DNA from: Strigops habroptila
Lineage: Eukaryota > Chordata > Aves > Psittaciformes > Psittacidae
Direction of reading: 5' to 3'
NCBI RefSeq assembly: GCF_004027225.2
Contig: NC_044278.2
Coordinates: forward strand, 53,893,411-53,957,410
Length of the DNA stretch: 64,000 nucleotides
Made by a program: the position numbers and the translations under genes. Position 1 is the first letter of the stretch, and the number at the start of each line of letters is the position of its first letter. Positions 24,301 through 33,493 of this stretch are shown here, piece by piece. Under the pieces are notes generated by a model. The model saw nothing but the letters and a program-made list of their open reading frames with translations. It was not told where the DNA came from and made no database searches.

Positions 24301-26127
24301 AGATCTTCTACCTCATTCTCTTAACAGTCACATATATATTACCCCTCTCATACAAAGAGGAGTAAACTTTCTCAGACATTTCATTATTTGGAATAGGACA
24401 CTGCAAACTGCTGGGCACTACACCATGACAAAATTCAAGGTGTGACAGATTTTTCAGTGAAGAATTTCAAAGCTACAGGAGCTAACATGTTTCACTTGGA
24501 TTTTTAATAACATTTTAAAGACATTAAATGCAGTCAATAAAATATTAGCACAACGAATTAAAAGAGAATTGGCAATTGAAAAGGTGGCAACAGAAGACTG
24601 AAAAATTGTTGAGCTAGTTGTAGGAAACAGTATTTTTTTCTGAGAAACATTGTCATGTTGCTTTACACAGTAGTGTAGCGTGAAGCACCCCTTTTCTATT
24701 CATGCAAAATAGACTGTCAAAATCAATACCTTCCTTTTACAGTTCCTGTTCCTGAAACAACTTTATTTTGGAGATTACCTACCCAATCAGATTCACAGTA
24801 CTGGCCAAATGGATGGAGACAGCTTTGAGCTGTAGAGGAAATATAGCTAAGGCCAGAGTAACACATGTACAGGGAAAAGAATAATCCCATGAGGAAAACT
24901 TCATGACTTGCTTTGAAGTGTCTGTGCAGCTTGTAGAGGCTGGTGAATTTGCTTAACAAACACAGTAGTTGCAAAACAGGAAATGCTTGGTTTGCTGTCT
25001 TCTCTGCATAAGCACTGAAAACAGACTAAATCAGAATCAGAAGCTGCCTTTTTATAAGGTCATGGCACTTCTCAAGTAATCCATTTACACAACATCCGAG
25101 TTCTAGATCTCCTGTCTGCTGTTAAAAGTTTGTATCTGAATTTGAGCTGAATTTGGCAAAGAATGTGAAAATTAATAATAAAGGATTCTGCAGGTATGTT
25201 GGTCAAAAAAGAAAGATTAAAGGAAGTGTGCCATCCCTGATAAATAAAACAGGAGAACTAATGACAACTTACATGGAGAAGGCTGTGGAACTCAACAAAT
25301 TTGTGCATCAGTGTTCACTGGAAATCACTCTTCCCACACATCTCAAGTCCCTGAACATCACTCAAGGCAGGGACTGGGGAAATGAAGTCCCTTCCATCGT
25401 AAAAGAGGATCAGGTTTAAAACCACCTGAAGAACTTGAGTATACATAAATCCCTGGAACCCAATGACATGCATTCTAGGGCCCTGAGGAATTGCCTGATG
25501 TTGCCAGTCTATGCTCTATCATATTTAAAAAATCATGACAGTCAGCCAAAGTACTGGTGACTGGATAAAAGAGAATATTGCACCTGTTTCAAGAGGTCAT
25601 AAGGAGGATCATGGGAGCTACTAACCAGCAAGTCTCACCTCCATGCTTGATAAAGTCATACAACAGATCCTCCTAGAAGTTATGTTGGAGCATATAGAAG
25701 ATAAGGAGGTGATTAGAGATAATCAGCATGGTGTCACCATTATAGTCTTGGTAAAATCTCCTGCAGTCACTGAACATCAGTCCTCAGTGAAATTCATACT
25801 GCTCATCCAACTCAGTTCCACTTTCCACAGATTCAGCATCAAATTTCTAATAGATGAGTCTGGCATCTCTGCTGCAAGTATCACATAGAAGGACCAGTAA
25901 CATGCAGATTGCCAGATTTTTGGGTGTAGAGATTACTACCTACCACATGCAAGACAGAAGGCAATTTAAGCACAACTACCCATAATAAGAAGCACATTAC
26001 ACTCCCCCTCAGAGGATTGACCCATGAAGGTGTTCTACTCACAGTCTGTGCAGTGCCAGCCAACACACAACTGGATGATCAGCAACATCCACTGTGTCAT
26101 GAAGATGAGTGCAAAAGGAGCAACCAT
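15292..26127 (-). CDS. CSF2RA: CSF2RA-like receptor gene A (D1 degenerate, rest intact)
   Basis: GM-CSF receptor alpha-type chain. Exons in transcript order: signal 26043-26127; broken D1a 25738-25871; D2a 23419-23548; D2b 23151-23326; D3a 21921-22060; 39-nt exon 18751-18789; WSXWS 17609-17738; TM 17034-17130; Box1 16205-16286; tail 15292-15366. Apart from D1a all join in phase without stops. D2 has [16 protein letters not shown], very close to human CSF2RA NFSCFIYNADLMNCTW, and the second Cys pair follows in D2b. Then WGEWS, a hydrophobic TM helix, FPQVPEP (Box1) and a short tail ending [12 protein letters not shown]1a has an in-frame TGA and no second D1 exon is seen. Signal and D2a exons are both compatible with direct joining (phase 1), giving about 317 residues against 400 for human CSF2RA. 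It could be a working D1-less receptor or a young pseudogene. Confidence 0.82.
15409..15440 (+). mobile_element. LTR-like start within last intron of gene A
   Basis: 'tgtcttggtttcagttggga' matches the first bases of the avian ERV LTR sense strand (compare the ends of the LTRs at 33142 and 48234, read in reverse). The match fades after about 25 bases, and the other end of the element was not found. It sits about 43 nt upstream of the last acceptor of gene A. Confidence 0.35.
16205..16286 (-). CDS. CSF2RA: Gene A Box1 exon
   Basis: 82 nt; [25 protein letters not shown] is the proline-rich juxtamembrane Box1, equivalent to FPPVPQIKD in human CSF2RA, needed for JAK2-linked signalling in this family. 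Confidence 0.85.
17034..17130 (-). CDS. CSF2RA: Gene A transmembrane exon
   Basis: 97 nt. Encodes NEEIISSS and then [20 protein letters not shown], one transmembrane helix, followed by FCK. Phase 1 in, phase 2 out. Confidence 0.86.
17609..17738 (-). CDS. CSF2RA: Gene A WSXWS exon
   Basis: 130 nt; ends [12 protein letters not shown] before donor GTAAGA. WGEWS is the WSXWS box in the form also used by gene B. The preceding strands ([15 protein letters not shown]) are less like CSF2RA than gene B's RYSVKIRATDNG. Confidence 0.86.
18751..18789 (-). CDS. CSF2RA: Gene A 39-nt exon in D3
   Basis: [13 protein letters not shown] between acceptor TTTACAG and donor GTAAGT. Phase 0 on both sides. Gene B has an exon of exactly the same size and phase (ADPEKNIRNTSKT), which confirms this tiny exon. 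Confidence 0.8.
19720..20960 (+). mobile_element. CR1 LINE 5' part, in an intron of gene A
   Basis: 'ctccttcctgcagggggtggtggcacc', 'ggctttggcttctgcaacc', and near the end 'gaagactgaggtatttgatgc' with 'ttccattttcactgg' match avian CR1 5' and early ORF sequence. It is antisense to gene A, between D3a and the 39-nt exon. Confidence 0.75.
21921..22060 (-). CDS. CSF2RA: Gene A D3a exon
   Basis: 140 nt, donor GTAAGA. Starts [13 protein letters not shown], the Pro-Pro hinge that opens the membrane-proximal fibronectin domain, then CIIQWQRP and CFKYEIDI. Human CSF2RA has FNPPSNVTVRC at the same place. Confidence 0.88.
22061..23150. other. Intron of gene A (D2b to D3a)
   Basis: Holds open frames of 101 to 133 codons on the minus strand, with no domain that I recognise and no splice pattern linking them. 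Confidence 0.45.
23151..23326 (-). CDS. CSF2RA: Gene A D2b exon
   Basis: 176 nt, donor GTAAGT. Contains [17 protein letters not shown] (second Cys pair) and AYFLVNGSR, matching human CSF2RA NYFLVNGTSR. Ends phase 1. Confidence 0.88.
23419..23548 (-). CDS. CSF2RA: Gene A D2a exon
   Basis: Acceptor TTTGCAG, donor GTAAGT, 130 nt, phase 1 in and phase 2 out. Encodes [19 protein letters not shown] and [11 protein letters not shown]: the first Cys pair and the Trp of the cytokine-receptor D2. This exon gives the best match to CSF2RA. Confidence 0.9.
23549..25149. other. Gene A sequence where the second D1 exon should lie
   Basis: I scanned this stretch for a counterpart of gene C exon 999-1119 (C-x-F ... 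LHKGVF ... PGG) and saw none. A frame near 24840-24960 ([11 protein letters not shown]) is only vaguely similar and lacks suitable splice sites. Confidence 0.45.
25150..25740 (+). mobile_element. CR1 LINE fragment ending at the gene A D1 exon
   Basis: 'ggaacccaatgacatgcattctagggccctg', 'aactaatgacaacttacatgg' and 'aggaggtgattagagataatcagcatggtgtcacc' follow the CR1 ORF2 region. It stops inside ORF2 with no CR1 3' end, and its end coincides with the end of the D1a exon. Confidence 0.8.
25738..25871 (-). pseudogene. CSF2RA: Gene A D1a exon, with nonsense codon and lost donor
   Basis: Acceptor CTTGCAG is intact and the intron before it is 171 bp, as in gene C. It encodes [17 protein letters not shown], aligned with PITNVKMNWRKMELTW of gene C. 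After MNFTED comes TGA (25777-25779), where gene C has a Lys codon just before the conserved Cys (TGT). Reading beyond the stop still resembles D1. The expected donor falls at the junction with CR1 sequence, where only a weak GTGACA is present. It is probably skipped or non-functional. Confidence 0.75.
26043..26127 (-). CDS. CSF2RA: Gene A exon 1: signal peptide
   Basis: ATG at 26127; [20 protein letters not shown] is a strong hydrophobic signal core, followed by CVGWHCTD and one base before donor GTGAGT (phase 1). Same length class and phase as exon 1 of gene C. Confidence 0.8.
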
Positions 26128-28551
26128 ATCTTCCTCCTTGGAGACAGAAAACAGTGAAACTTGCTGAAGGTGAAAATGTCAACGTGAATCACGTTTCTCT
26201 AAATTTGCATAGTCTGACCGGCTTGTATGCCTGCTTCTGCACTGCCTGACCATCTCTCAGTTCTGGTGGGAGGAAAGATTCGACAGACTTCTGAAACAGT
26301 CAGAGAAATGTTCAAAGAAACAGCAACAAAGTTAAAGAAGTTGTCCTTTTCTGCAACAAAACATTTTGTGTGGTGATTTATAAAGTTGGTGATCTGGGGA
26401 GCACTGCATAAATGTTGCATACATACATTTGGTGACTGCTGTCACCAAAGGTCTAAAGGTTAAGGTCTTAAGGTATTAAGGTCTAAAGATTATTTATCTA
26501 TTTGCCATATACAAAGGTTAGGATGAATAGACATCAAACAGATGGGTAAAGAGCTGCAAACAGAAAATATCAAAATGGATCACAGCAACATCAATCAGTT
26601 CAAGTTACCCAATGGTGAATATGGTAACTTTGGTGAAAGTTCATGTACTTTCAAGGATGTTTTTGAATATATGCATAAAAGTGGATCTAGGAGAGGTATC
26701 TAATTGCTACAAATTTGGTAGCAATCCCAGTAAGAAAATCAAAATCGTGGCTAAGACATTTCTTAGCAGGCAGTACTTTATTTGCAAAAAAACGTTCATT
26801 CAACTTAGCTCCATGTATTCCTCTGACAGCTTTTTAGATTTTGCCTGGGGCATCACCCCTCCAGCCCTGGGCTTGTTAGAGTCTCATTGAATACCTCAGC
26901 AAACAAAATAGTTGGAAAGATGAAGATAGACCTACCTTCTATTTCAAAACATCTTTATCTTGTTAATCTTTCTATCACAGTCTTCCGGCTCAGAGAAGAT
27001 AAAAAGACTGGTATTTTAAATGGTTGTATGGCTATAAATAGGGGTGTCTCCCTTGCTGCTTGTGTTTTGGGGAACTGTCGCACCGTCGGAAGTGTTGCAA
27101 GATATGACACTGGTCACTTCCCTCTTGATTCTTACCAAATTCCTGTAATTACACAATTCGTTATTTCATACAACATAAATGAGCAATTAGCTGGTTAAAT
27201 CTTCCTTTGTTTTACAGAACCCACTGGTGCTTGAGAATCCAGTGAGTGCAAAGAAATCTTCTCTTTTACAGGTATTTCTCTCTAGCTCTAAATAATACTG
27301 AGTAATACGAAGCATCTCTCAGTACAAACCATCTCTGGGGCCTGGGAACAGTGGGGGTTCCCCATGGTGGTTGAGAGCAGGGCCTGGTAGCCAGCGTCTG
27401 TCCTATCTCCTCAGCCAGGATCAGGCCCCGGGAAATGCCACAGAGAATCAAATGGGGTTCTGGAAAACAAAGGAGACGGAGTTTCCGTGCATCTGTCTTT
27501 TTCTCTCCTTTCTCTCAGCCTCTCACCACCCTCGGTCTCCATCCTCCAATAGGTCAGTTCCCAGAGCGTCAAGCAGTCTCCCACCTACTCCATCCATGAC
27601 ACATCCAAACAAGGAGCTCTGCTCATTAACACTGAAGGAGCAGAGAGGGGAGGGAGTTGAGAAGAGCCATGCAGACGCAGAGATTTTGCTGGGAAGAAGG
27701 AAGGCTAGGAACAATCACACTGAAGTTGTATTTACTGATCCTGCACCACTTTAGGAATGGGTTTTAAGGGCAGCTGTTTCTGTGAGGGAGCTGTAAATCC
27801 ATGCTTCTATGGAGATTTCTTGGCAGAAGCAGTTGGCCCACAAGGCTGTGCCTACTGATGACTATGGCTGGATTGCTTGGCAGTGTCTGTATCCTGGGCA
27901 CCCTTTCATCACACCATTTAGCACTGATGCAGTGGGACCTTGCCTGCCCTGGGCAACTGTATGTTTTTTCTGTGCCAAAATCTGGTCCTGGGAAGGGCTA
28001 TCAACTTCCAGCCTATGAGTCTTCTGAATTACGCATCTTGCAATGGGTGAACAGGGACAAGCACTTCTGCCTAGTGCTGGGTTCTCTTTCTCCAGTTGAT
28101 ACCTCAACTGTGTGGCTACTTGTGCACCCAAGGCGAAGACCCATGCTCCCACTCTGAAGATCTCCTGAGCCTGTAGAGCAGGCAGCAGAGGAGCAGTGTG
28201 CTTTCTGGTGCTCTCTCAGATTATGCACCTTAGTAACACAATGAGGAAATCTGGGTTTTGTGGTTTTAGGGTTTGGGTACTTTTTGTTTTTAAACTGAAA
28301 TATACTGCAACAGAACAATCCAAAGAGCCCACAAAGACAGTGGTGTTACTGTAGGCAAGGGAACTGTCCTACACAGGGGACTTCTTTGCTGAGGCTTTCA
28401 AAAAATGGAAACAAATTATAAAAAAATAAAAAATCCCCAAGCAAAGCTAGTGTTGTTGATGGTGCTACCAAAGTCTGTTACCATCCTTTCCTGTTGAGTG
28501 TTATATTGGGTCTTTGCCCAGGGATGGGAAAGGGATGCCTTAATCCCACTC
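26128..28551. other. 5' flank of gene A and intergenic sequence
   Basis: The promoter of gene A is expected just above 26127. A GC-richer part at 27.3-28.2 kb has several open frames up to 127 codons on both strands, but none has recognisable domains or splice links. Confidence 0.4.
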
Positions 28552-29805
28552 CTACTCCCAGGAGGTGATTGGCGACAGCCATTATGGCTTCACTAAGAGC
28601 AAATCATGACTGACAAATTTGCTGGCCTGCCATGACAGGGTTACGGCACTAATGGATAATGGAAGAGCAATTGATGTCATCTACCTGGAGTTGTGCAAGA
28701 CATTTGACACTGTTCCACATGGCATCCATGTCTCTAAACTGGAGAGACATGGATTTGATGAATGGACCACTTGGTGGTTAAGGAATTATCTGGATATTCC
28801 CACTCAAAATGTGGTCAGCAGCCTCGATGTCCAAATGGAGACCAGTGATGCGTGGCATTCCTCAGAGATTAGTACTGGGACTGGTGCTGTTCAGCAACTT
28901 TGTCAGTGACATGGATGGTGAGATTGAGTGTGCCCTCAGCAAGTTTGCCAATGACACTAAGTTATGTAATTCAGTTGACACACTGGAGGGAAGGGATGCC
29001 ACCCAGAGGGCCTTGACATGCTTGAGGGGTGGGCCAATGCCAACCTCATGAAGTTCAACAAGGCCAAGTGCAAGGTCCTGCATGTGGGTCAGGCTAAGCC
29101 CAAGCAAAAATAGAGGCTGGGGGGAGACCAGATTGAGAGCAGCCCTGAGGAGAAGGACTTGGGGCTGTTGATTGATGAGAATTTCAACATGACCCAGCAA
29201 TTGCAGCCCAGAAAGCCAACCGTATGCCGGGCTGCACCAGAAAAAACATGACCAGCTGGTTAAGGGAGGTGATTCTCCCCCTCTAGTTTACTCTTGTGAG
29301 ACCCCACGTGGAGTACTGTGTTCAGCTCTGGGGTCCTCAGCACAAGAAATACAGGGATCTGTTGGAATGAGTCCAGAGGAGGCCATGAAGATGATCCGAG
29401 GGCCGGAGCACCTCTTCTATGAAGGCAAGCTGAGAAAGTTGGGCTTGTTCAGCTTGGAGAAGTTTCAGGGGAGACCTTATAACAGTCTTCCAATACAGGA
29501 AATCTGGAGAGGGACTTTTTACAAGGGCATGTAGTGGTAGGATAAGGGGGATTGCTTTAAACTGAGAGAAAGGAAAATTAGATTTGATATTAGGAAGAAA
29601 TTTTTTACTGAGGGTGGTGAGACACTGGAACATGTTGGCCAAAGAAGTTGTGGATGTCCCATCCCCGGCAGTGTTCAAGGCCAGGCTGGATGGGGCTTTG
29701 AGCAACCTGATCTAGCGGAAGGTGTCCCTGTCCATGAGAGGGGGTTGGAACTAGATGATCTTTAAGGTTCCTTCCAACCCAAACCATTCTGTGATTCTAT
29801 GATCA
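28552..29805 (+). mobile_element. CR1 LINE, 5'-truncated with complete 3' end
   Basis: Covers the end of the reverse transcriptase region ('gttccacatggcatcc', 'tactgggactggtgctgttcagc') to the 3' end 'ttccaacccaaaccattctgtgattctatga'. Frames are broken by stops and indels. Confidence 0.92.
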
Positions 29806-30039
29806 TTTTCTCATATTAGTATTGCTAAAATGTTCAGGACACAATTTGCTCATAAGTCTATTTGTTGCTTTCAAACTATGTTGCTACATCCTTCAGCACA
29901 GCATGCTCTAAATGTTGCTTACAGCCATTTACAAAACCAAAAATTTCCTCCCACTTTTCATCACTTTGTATCTGTGGTAGACCAAAAAAATAGCTTAAAA
30001 TATGGTTGCTAACAGGTATCAGATGACTGAAAGAATTAT

Positions 30040-30492
30040 CAGATAACTAATAATAATAATAATGATAAGGGAAATAACAGGGGAAGAGAATATGAAACTA
30101 AGAGGGGGAAGGAAAAAAGCCCAATAAACACAAGTGATGCACAATACAATTGCTCACCACCTGCTGACTGATACTCAGCGCAACCTGAGCAGTGATCTGC
30201 CCTTCCGGGTGACTCCTCCCAGTTTATATACTGGGCATGAGGTGCTGTGGTATGGAATACCCCTTTGGCTAGTTTGGGTCAGGTGTCCTGTCTCTGCTCA
30301 CTCCTGGCTTCTCGTGCCCCTCCTCACTGGCAGAGCCTGAGAGACTGAAAAGTCCTTCTTCAGGGTAAGTGCTACTGAGCAACAACTAAAACATCGAAGT
30401 GTTATCAGCATTGTTCTCAGACTAAAGCTGAAACACAGCACTGCAGCAGCTACTAGGGAGAAAATTAACTCTATTCCAGTGAAATCTGGACA
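30040..30492 (-). repeat. 3' LTR of the provirus, truncated
   Basis: Matches the right LTR from the 'gataagggaaataaca' region to the U3 end 'tctggaca'. The R/U5-side portion is missing. A (TAA)n run marks the broken edge. Confidence 0.78.
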
Positions 30493-31167
30493 GTATCCAT
30501 ACCTTATTCCATACCACTCATGTCATGCCATGTGTCACACTTCCCGCCATCACTTTTCATGTCTTTTGATAGATATAAATATATATATATACATACAGAT
30601 ATAATTTCCCTGCTCTATGGACCATCCCTACAAAAGTTCATTGAACTCGTTCAGTCCATGACTTGGAGTTCCATCTGTCATAACAGTCTCTCTGGGCAGA
30701 AAAGATGGATGGTGTGGGGTGTTGGATTGTTGCATGCTTAAGCTCATTCTTGTTCCATCACCGCTGCATTTGTCCAGTTTTGTCAAACTTCAGTCTTCGT
30801 TAATGTGGTGATCAAAAAGGAATCAGGTTCAGGTCCTCAAATCTAGAGCGATGGAGATGGTGCCACGTGGTGCCCAGCACAGTGATGGCTGTATAGCTCC
30901 CATGGAAATGATAATATCCAATGTTATACATCATCATACAGTTCAATTCATTGGTTATTTTCACCCAAAATCAAATCTCCTTGAGGTACACACCTCATCC
31001 AAGGACTTCACCATCCTCCCACATTACCCACCAGGTGCACCCAGGTCCCTGAGCAAAAGCAATCCCACAAGTGATTTTGGCTTTGCGGAAGCAGGAATGG
31101 CTCAGACTGTTTTCCCCAGCAGATTCTTTACATGCACTGCAGGAGCTTTATCCCCCTCTACAATATG

Positions 31168-31548
31168 TTAAAGTTTTGATTGGGCTGGGCCAGCCCTGTT
31201 GGCAGATCCCCTAGTGTTGATCAACCAGGTGGCTTTTGCTAAATGTGTATCCCAGTGTTGGAAAGTCCCACCACCCATTGCTCTCAGTGTAGTTTTTAAC
31301 AGCCCATTGTACCGTTCGATTTTCCCGGAGGCTGGTGCATGGTAGGAGATGTGATATACCCACTCAATGCCATGCTCTTTGGCCCAAGTGTCTAGAAGGT
31401 TGTTCTGGAAATGAGTCCCATTGTCTGACTCAGTTTTTTCTGGGGTGCTGTGTCCCCACAAGACTTGTTTCTCGAGGCCCAGAATAGTATTCTGGGCAGT
31501 GGTGTGGGGCACAGTGGATGTTTCCAGCCATCCAATGGTTGCTTCCAA
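31168..31548 (-). pseudogene. ERV integrase core remnant
   Basis: 126-codon open frame with the second catalytic Asp in SDNGTHF and the Glu in GKIERYNG, the D,D-35-E integrase signature. The first Asp is visible upstream in the same frame (QIDYITVP). An old retroviral copy; the surrounding pol gene is missing, so it cannot act. Confidence 0.82.
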
Positions 31549-31732
31549 TATGGTAAGTACATGGCTCTTGCCTTGGTGGGTCAGTGGGACTGTGATATAG
31601 TCAATCTGCCAGGCCTCCCCGTACTTGTATTTCAGCCATCATCCTCCATACCAGAGAGGCCTTAACCATTTGGCTTGCTTAATTGCAGCACGTTTCACAT
31701 TTGTGAATAAGCTGGGCAATAGTGTCCACTGT

Positions 31733-31954
31733 TTAGTCCACCCCTTGATCACGAGCCCATCTATATATTGCATCTCTGCCTTGATGGCCTGAGGTGTCAT
31801 GGGCCCACTGGGCTAAAAATAATTCACCCTTATGTTGCCAACCTAAGTGCATCTGAACCACTTCAATTTTAGCAGCTTTATCCACCTGTTGATTGTTCTG
31901 ATGTTCCTCAGTGGCCTGACTTTTGGGTACATGAGCATCTACATGGTATTTCAA
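31733..31954 (-). pseudogene. ERV pol remnant: RNase H end and integrase zinc region
   Basis: Contains HVPKSQATEEHQNN (RNase H C-terminal type) and HDTSGHQGRDAIYRW, the His-x3-His half of the integrase HHCC zinc-binding region. A stop separates it from the integrase core frame. Confidence 0.72.
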
Positions 31955-32441
31955 TGGTATTCAAAGGATATAAAAAATCTTTAAAGTTCTCAAATGCTAC
32001 TGAAAATAGCCTGGTGGAGAAGGAGAAGATGTGGGAGGATGTCTCCTCCACAGGTTGGGCCTCTGAGGAGAAAAGGCAAAAAGTATAATTATTAATAATT
32101 CCCCTTAGATGGCTCCCAAAATATAGAGGTGTTGGGAATGCTGAGTACACATACCAGATTAGTTTCACAACCAGCAGTTCTATCACATCACAAGCCATTA
32201 CTATAAAGTATGTCAAAGCGAGAGCCTTAGTCCCGGTCCCATGGGTGATACATATCACTGCAGGGAATGCATACTGCGAGTAAGGTATTAGATAATGCAA
32301 CTCTGAGACCAAGCTTGACTAACCCTGGGAGCGAGTAAAGCAACATTGTGACCCGTGACTATTAAATCATTACAATGAATGTTTATAATGAATTTGTTTT
32401 GACACACCCTGGTCAGATCTGTTTTTATCTCAACCCTTCCA

Positions 32442-32459
32442 GCTCCATGTTGGGTGCCA
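32442..32459 (-). other. Retroviral primer-binding site, tRNA-Lys1,2 type
   Basis: Minus strand TGGCACCCAACATGGAGC, eight bases inside the 5' LTR. It differs from the tRNA-Lys1,2 site TGGCGCCCAACGTGGGGC by three G-to-A changes, two of them at CpG. Confidence 0.75.
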
Positions 32460-32467
32460 AAAAGGAC

Positions 32468-33142
32468 TATCATGGTTTAAACACAGTTGGTAACTAAATA
32501 CCACGCAGCTGCTTGCTCATACCTCCTCCCACCTTCCCCCGCTCTAAAGGAGAATTGAAATAATGTAAACCCTATGGGTTGAGATAAGAACAGTTTAATA
32601 TCTAAAGTACAATATACAATATACAATATTGTACTTTAGATATTAAACTGTTCTTATCTCAACCCATAGGGTTTACATTATTTCAAGGGATGATAAGGGA
32701 ATGATAAGGGAAATAACAAGGGGAGAGAATATAAAAGTAATAGGGGAAATAATAACACACAAAAAAAAAATAACCCACAAGTGATGCATAATACAATTGC
32801 TCACCACTCTGCCAACCAATACCCAGCCTGACCTGAGCAGGGATCAGTCCCTTTAGTAACTCCCCCCAGTTTATACACTGGGCATGAGGTGCTGTGGTAT
32901 GGAATACCCCTTTGGCTAGTTTGGGTCAGGTGTCCTGTCTCTGCTTCCTCCTGGCTTCTTGTGCCCCTCCTCACTGGCAGAGCTTGAGAGACCGAGAAGT
33001 CCTTAATCAGGGTAAGCATTACTTAGCAACAACTAAAAACGTTCATGTGTTATCAGCATTGTTGTAAGACTAAAGCCAAAACCACAGCACTGCACCAGCT
33101 ACTATGGAGAAAATTAACTCTACCCTATCAGAAACCAGGGCA
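32468..33142 (-). repeat. 5' LTR of the provirus
   Basis: Plus-strand order starts 'tatcatggtttaaacaca' (TG decayed to TA) and ends 'gaaaccagggca'. Homologous to the solo LTR at 47667-48234. Contains the long inverted repeat listed below. Confidence 0.82.
32555..32686. repeat. Perfect inverted repeat, 61-bp arms with 10-bp spacer
   Basis: Left arm 32555-32615, right arm 32626-32686, exact reverse complements (starts 'ttgaaataatgtaaacccta', mirrored as 'tagggtttacattatttcaa'). It lies in the 5' LTR of the provirus. Homologous LTRs at 30.0 and 47.7 kb have only one arm or neither. Confidence 0.93.
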
Positions 33143-33424
33143 TAAGGAAAAACCCAAAAATAGTCCAAACAACCAAAATTATTTATGGAAAATTCAATCA
33201 AATACAAAGAGGCATTTAAAGATAGGCTTTTGGGGAATTGCCTCTACAGGCAACATTATTCTCTCTGCTTGCAAGAGGGAAAGAATATGTAAAACCTGTA
33301 AATTGCTGCTTTCCTGGTTGCAGCTGGGATAATTTTCTTCAAGTAGGTAGTGCAGTGTTGTGTTTTGGCAACAAGATATACATGTTTGAAAAAAATTCAA
33401 GTTGCTCATTTCTCTTGCATGCCA

Positions 33425-33493
33425 TTATGTCACTTCAATAATTGTTATTATTTCTTCAGTTTCATGCATTATTGATTGATTCGTATATTCTGT
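33425..33493 (-). CDS. CSF2RA: Gene B last coding exon
   Basis: 23 codons after acceptor TTCTTTTAATAG: TEYTNQSIMHETEEIITII then EVT and TAA. Short tail with the conserved EEI...EV end. Confidence 0.8.
   Translation of the reverse strand, partial: TEYTNQSIMHETEEIITIIEVT

Larger units (their letters stand above)
30040..33142 (-). mobile_element. ERVL-like endogenous retrovirus, internally deleted
   Basis: Minus-strand provirus: 5' LTR on the right (32468-33142), internal part 30493-32467, truncated 3' LTR on the left (30040-30492). The two LTRs are clearly related ('catgaggtgctgtggtatggaatacccctttggctag' in both). Only about 2 kb of internal sequence remains, with a tRNA-Lys-type primer site and an integrase remnant; gag, protease and most of reverse transcriptase are gone and no env is seen. 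Inserted about 280 bp downstream of the gene B stop codon. Not functional. Confidence 0.85.

Noticed and set aside
27371-28318. GC-richer segment with overlapping open frames on both strands
   Set aside because: Frames on both strands are equally long, as expected for stop-poor GC-rich sequence. No motif.
28619-29705. Open frames that could be read as small genes
   Set aside because: They are decayed CR1 ORF2 and 3' sequence, in both directions.
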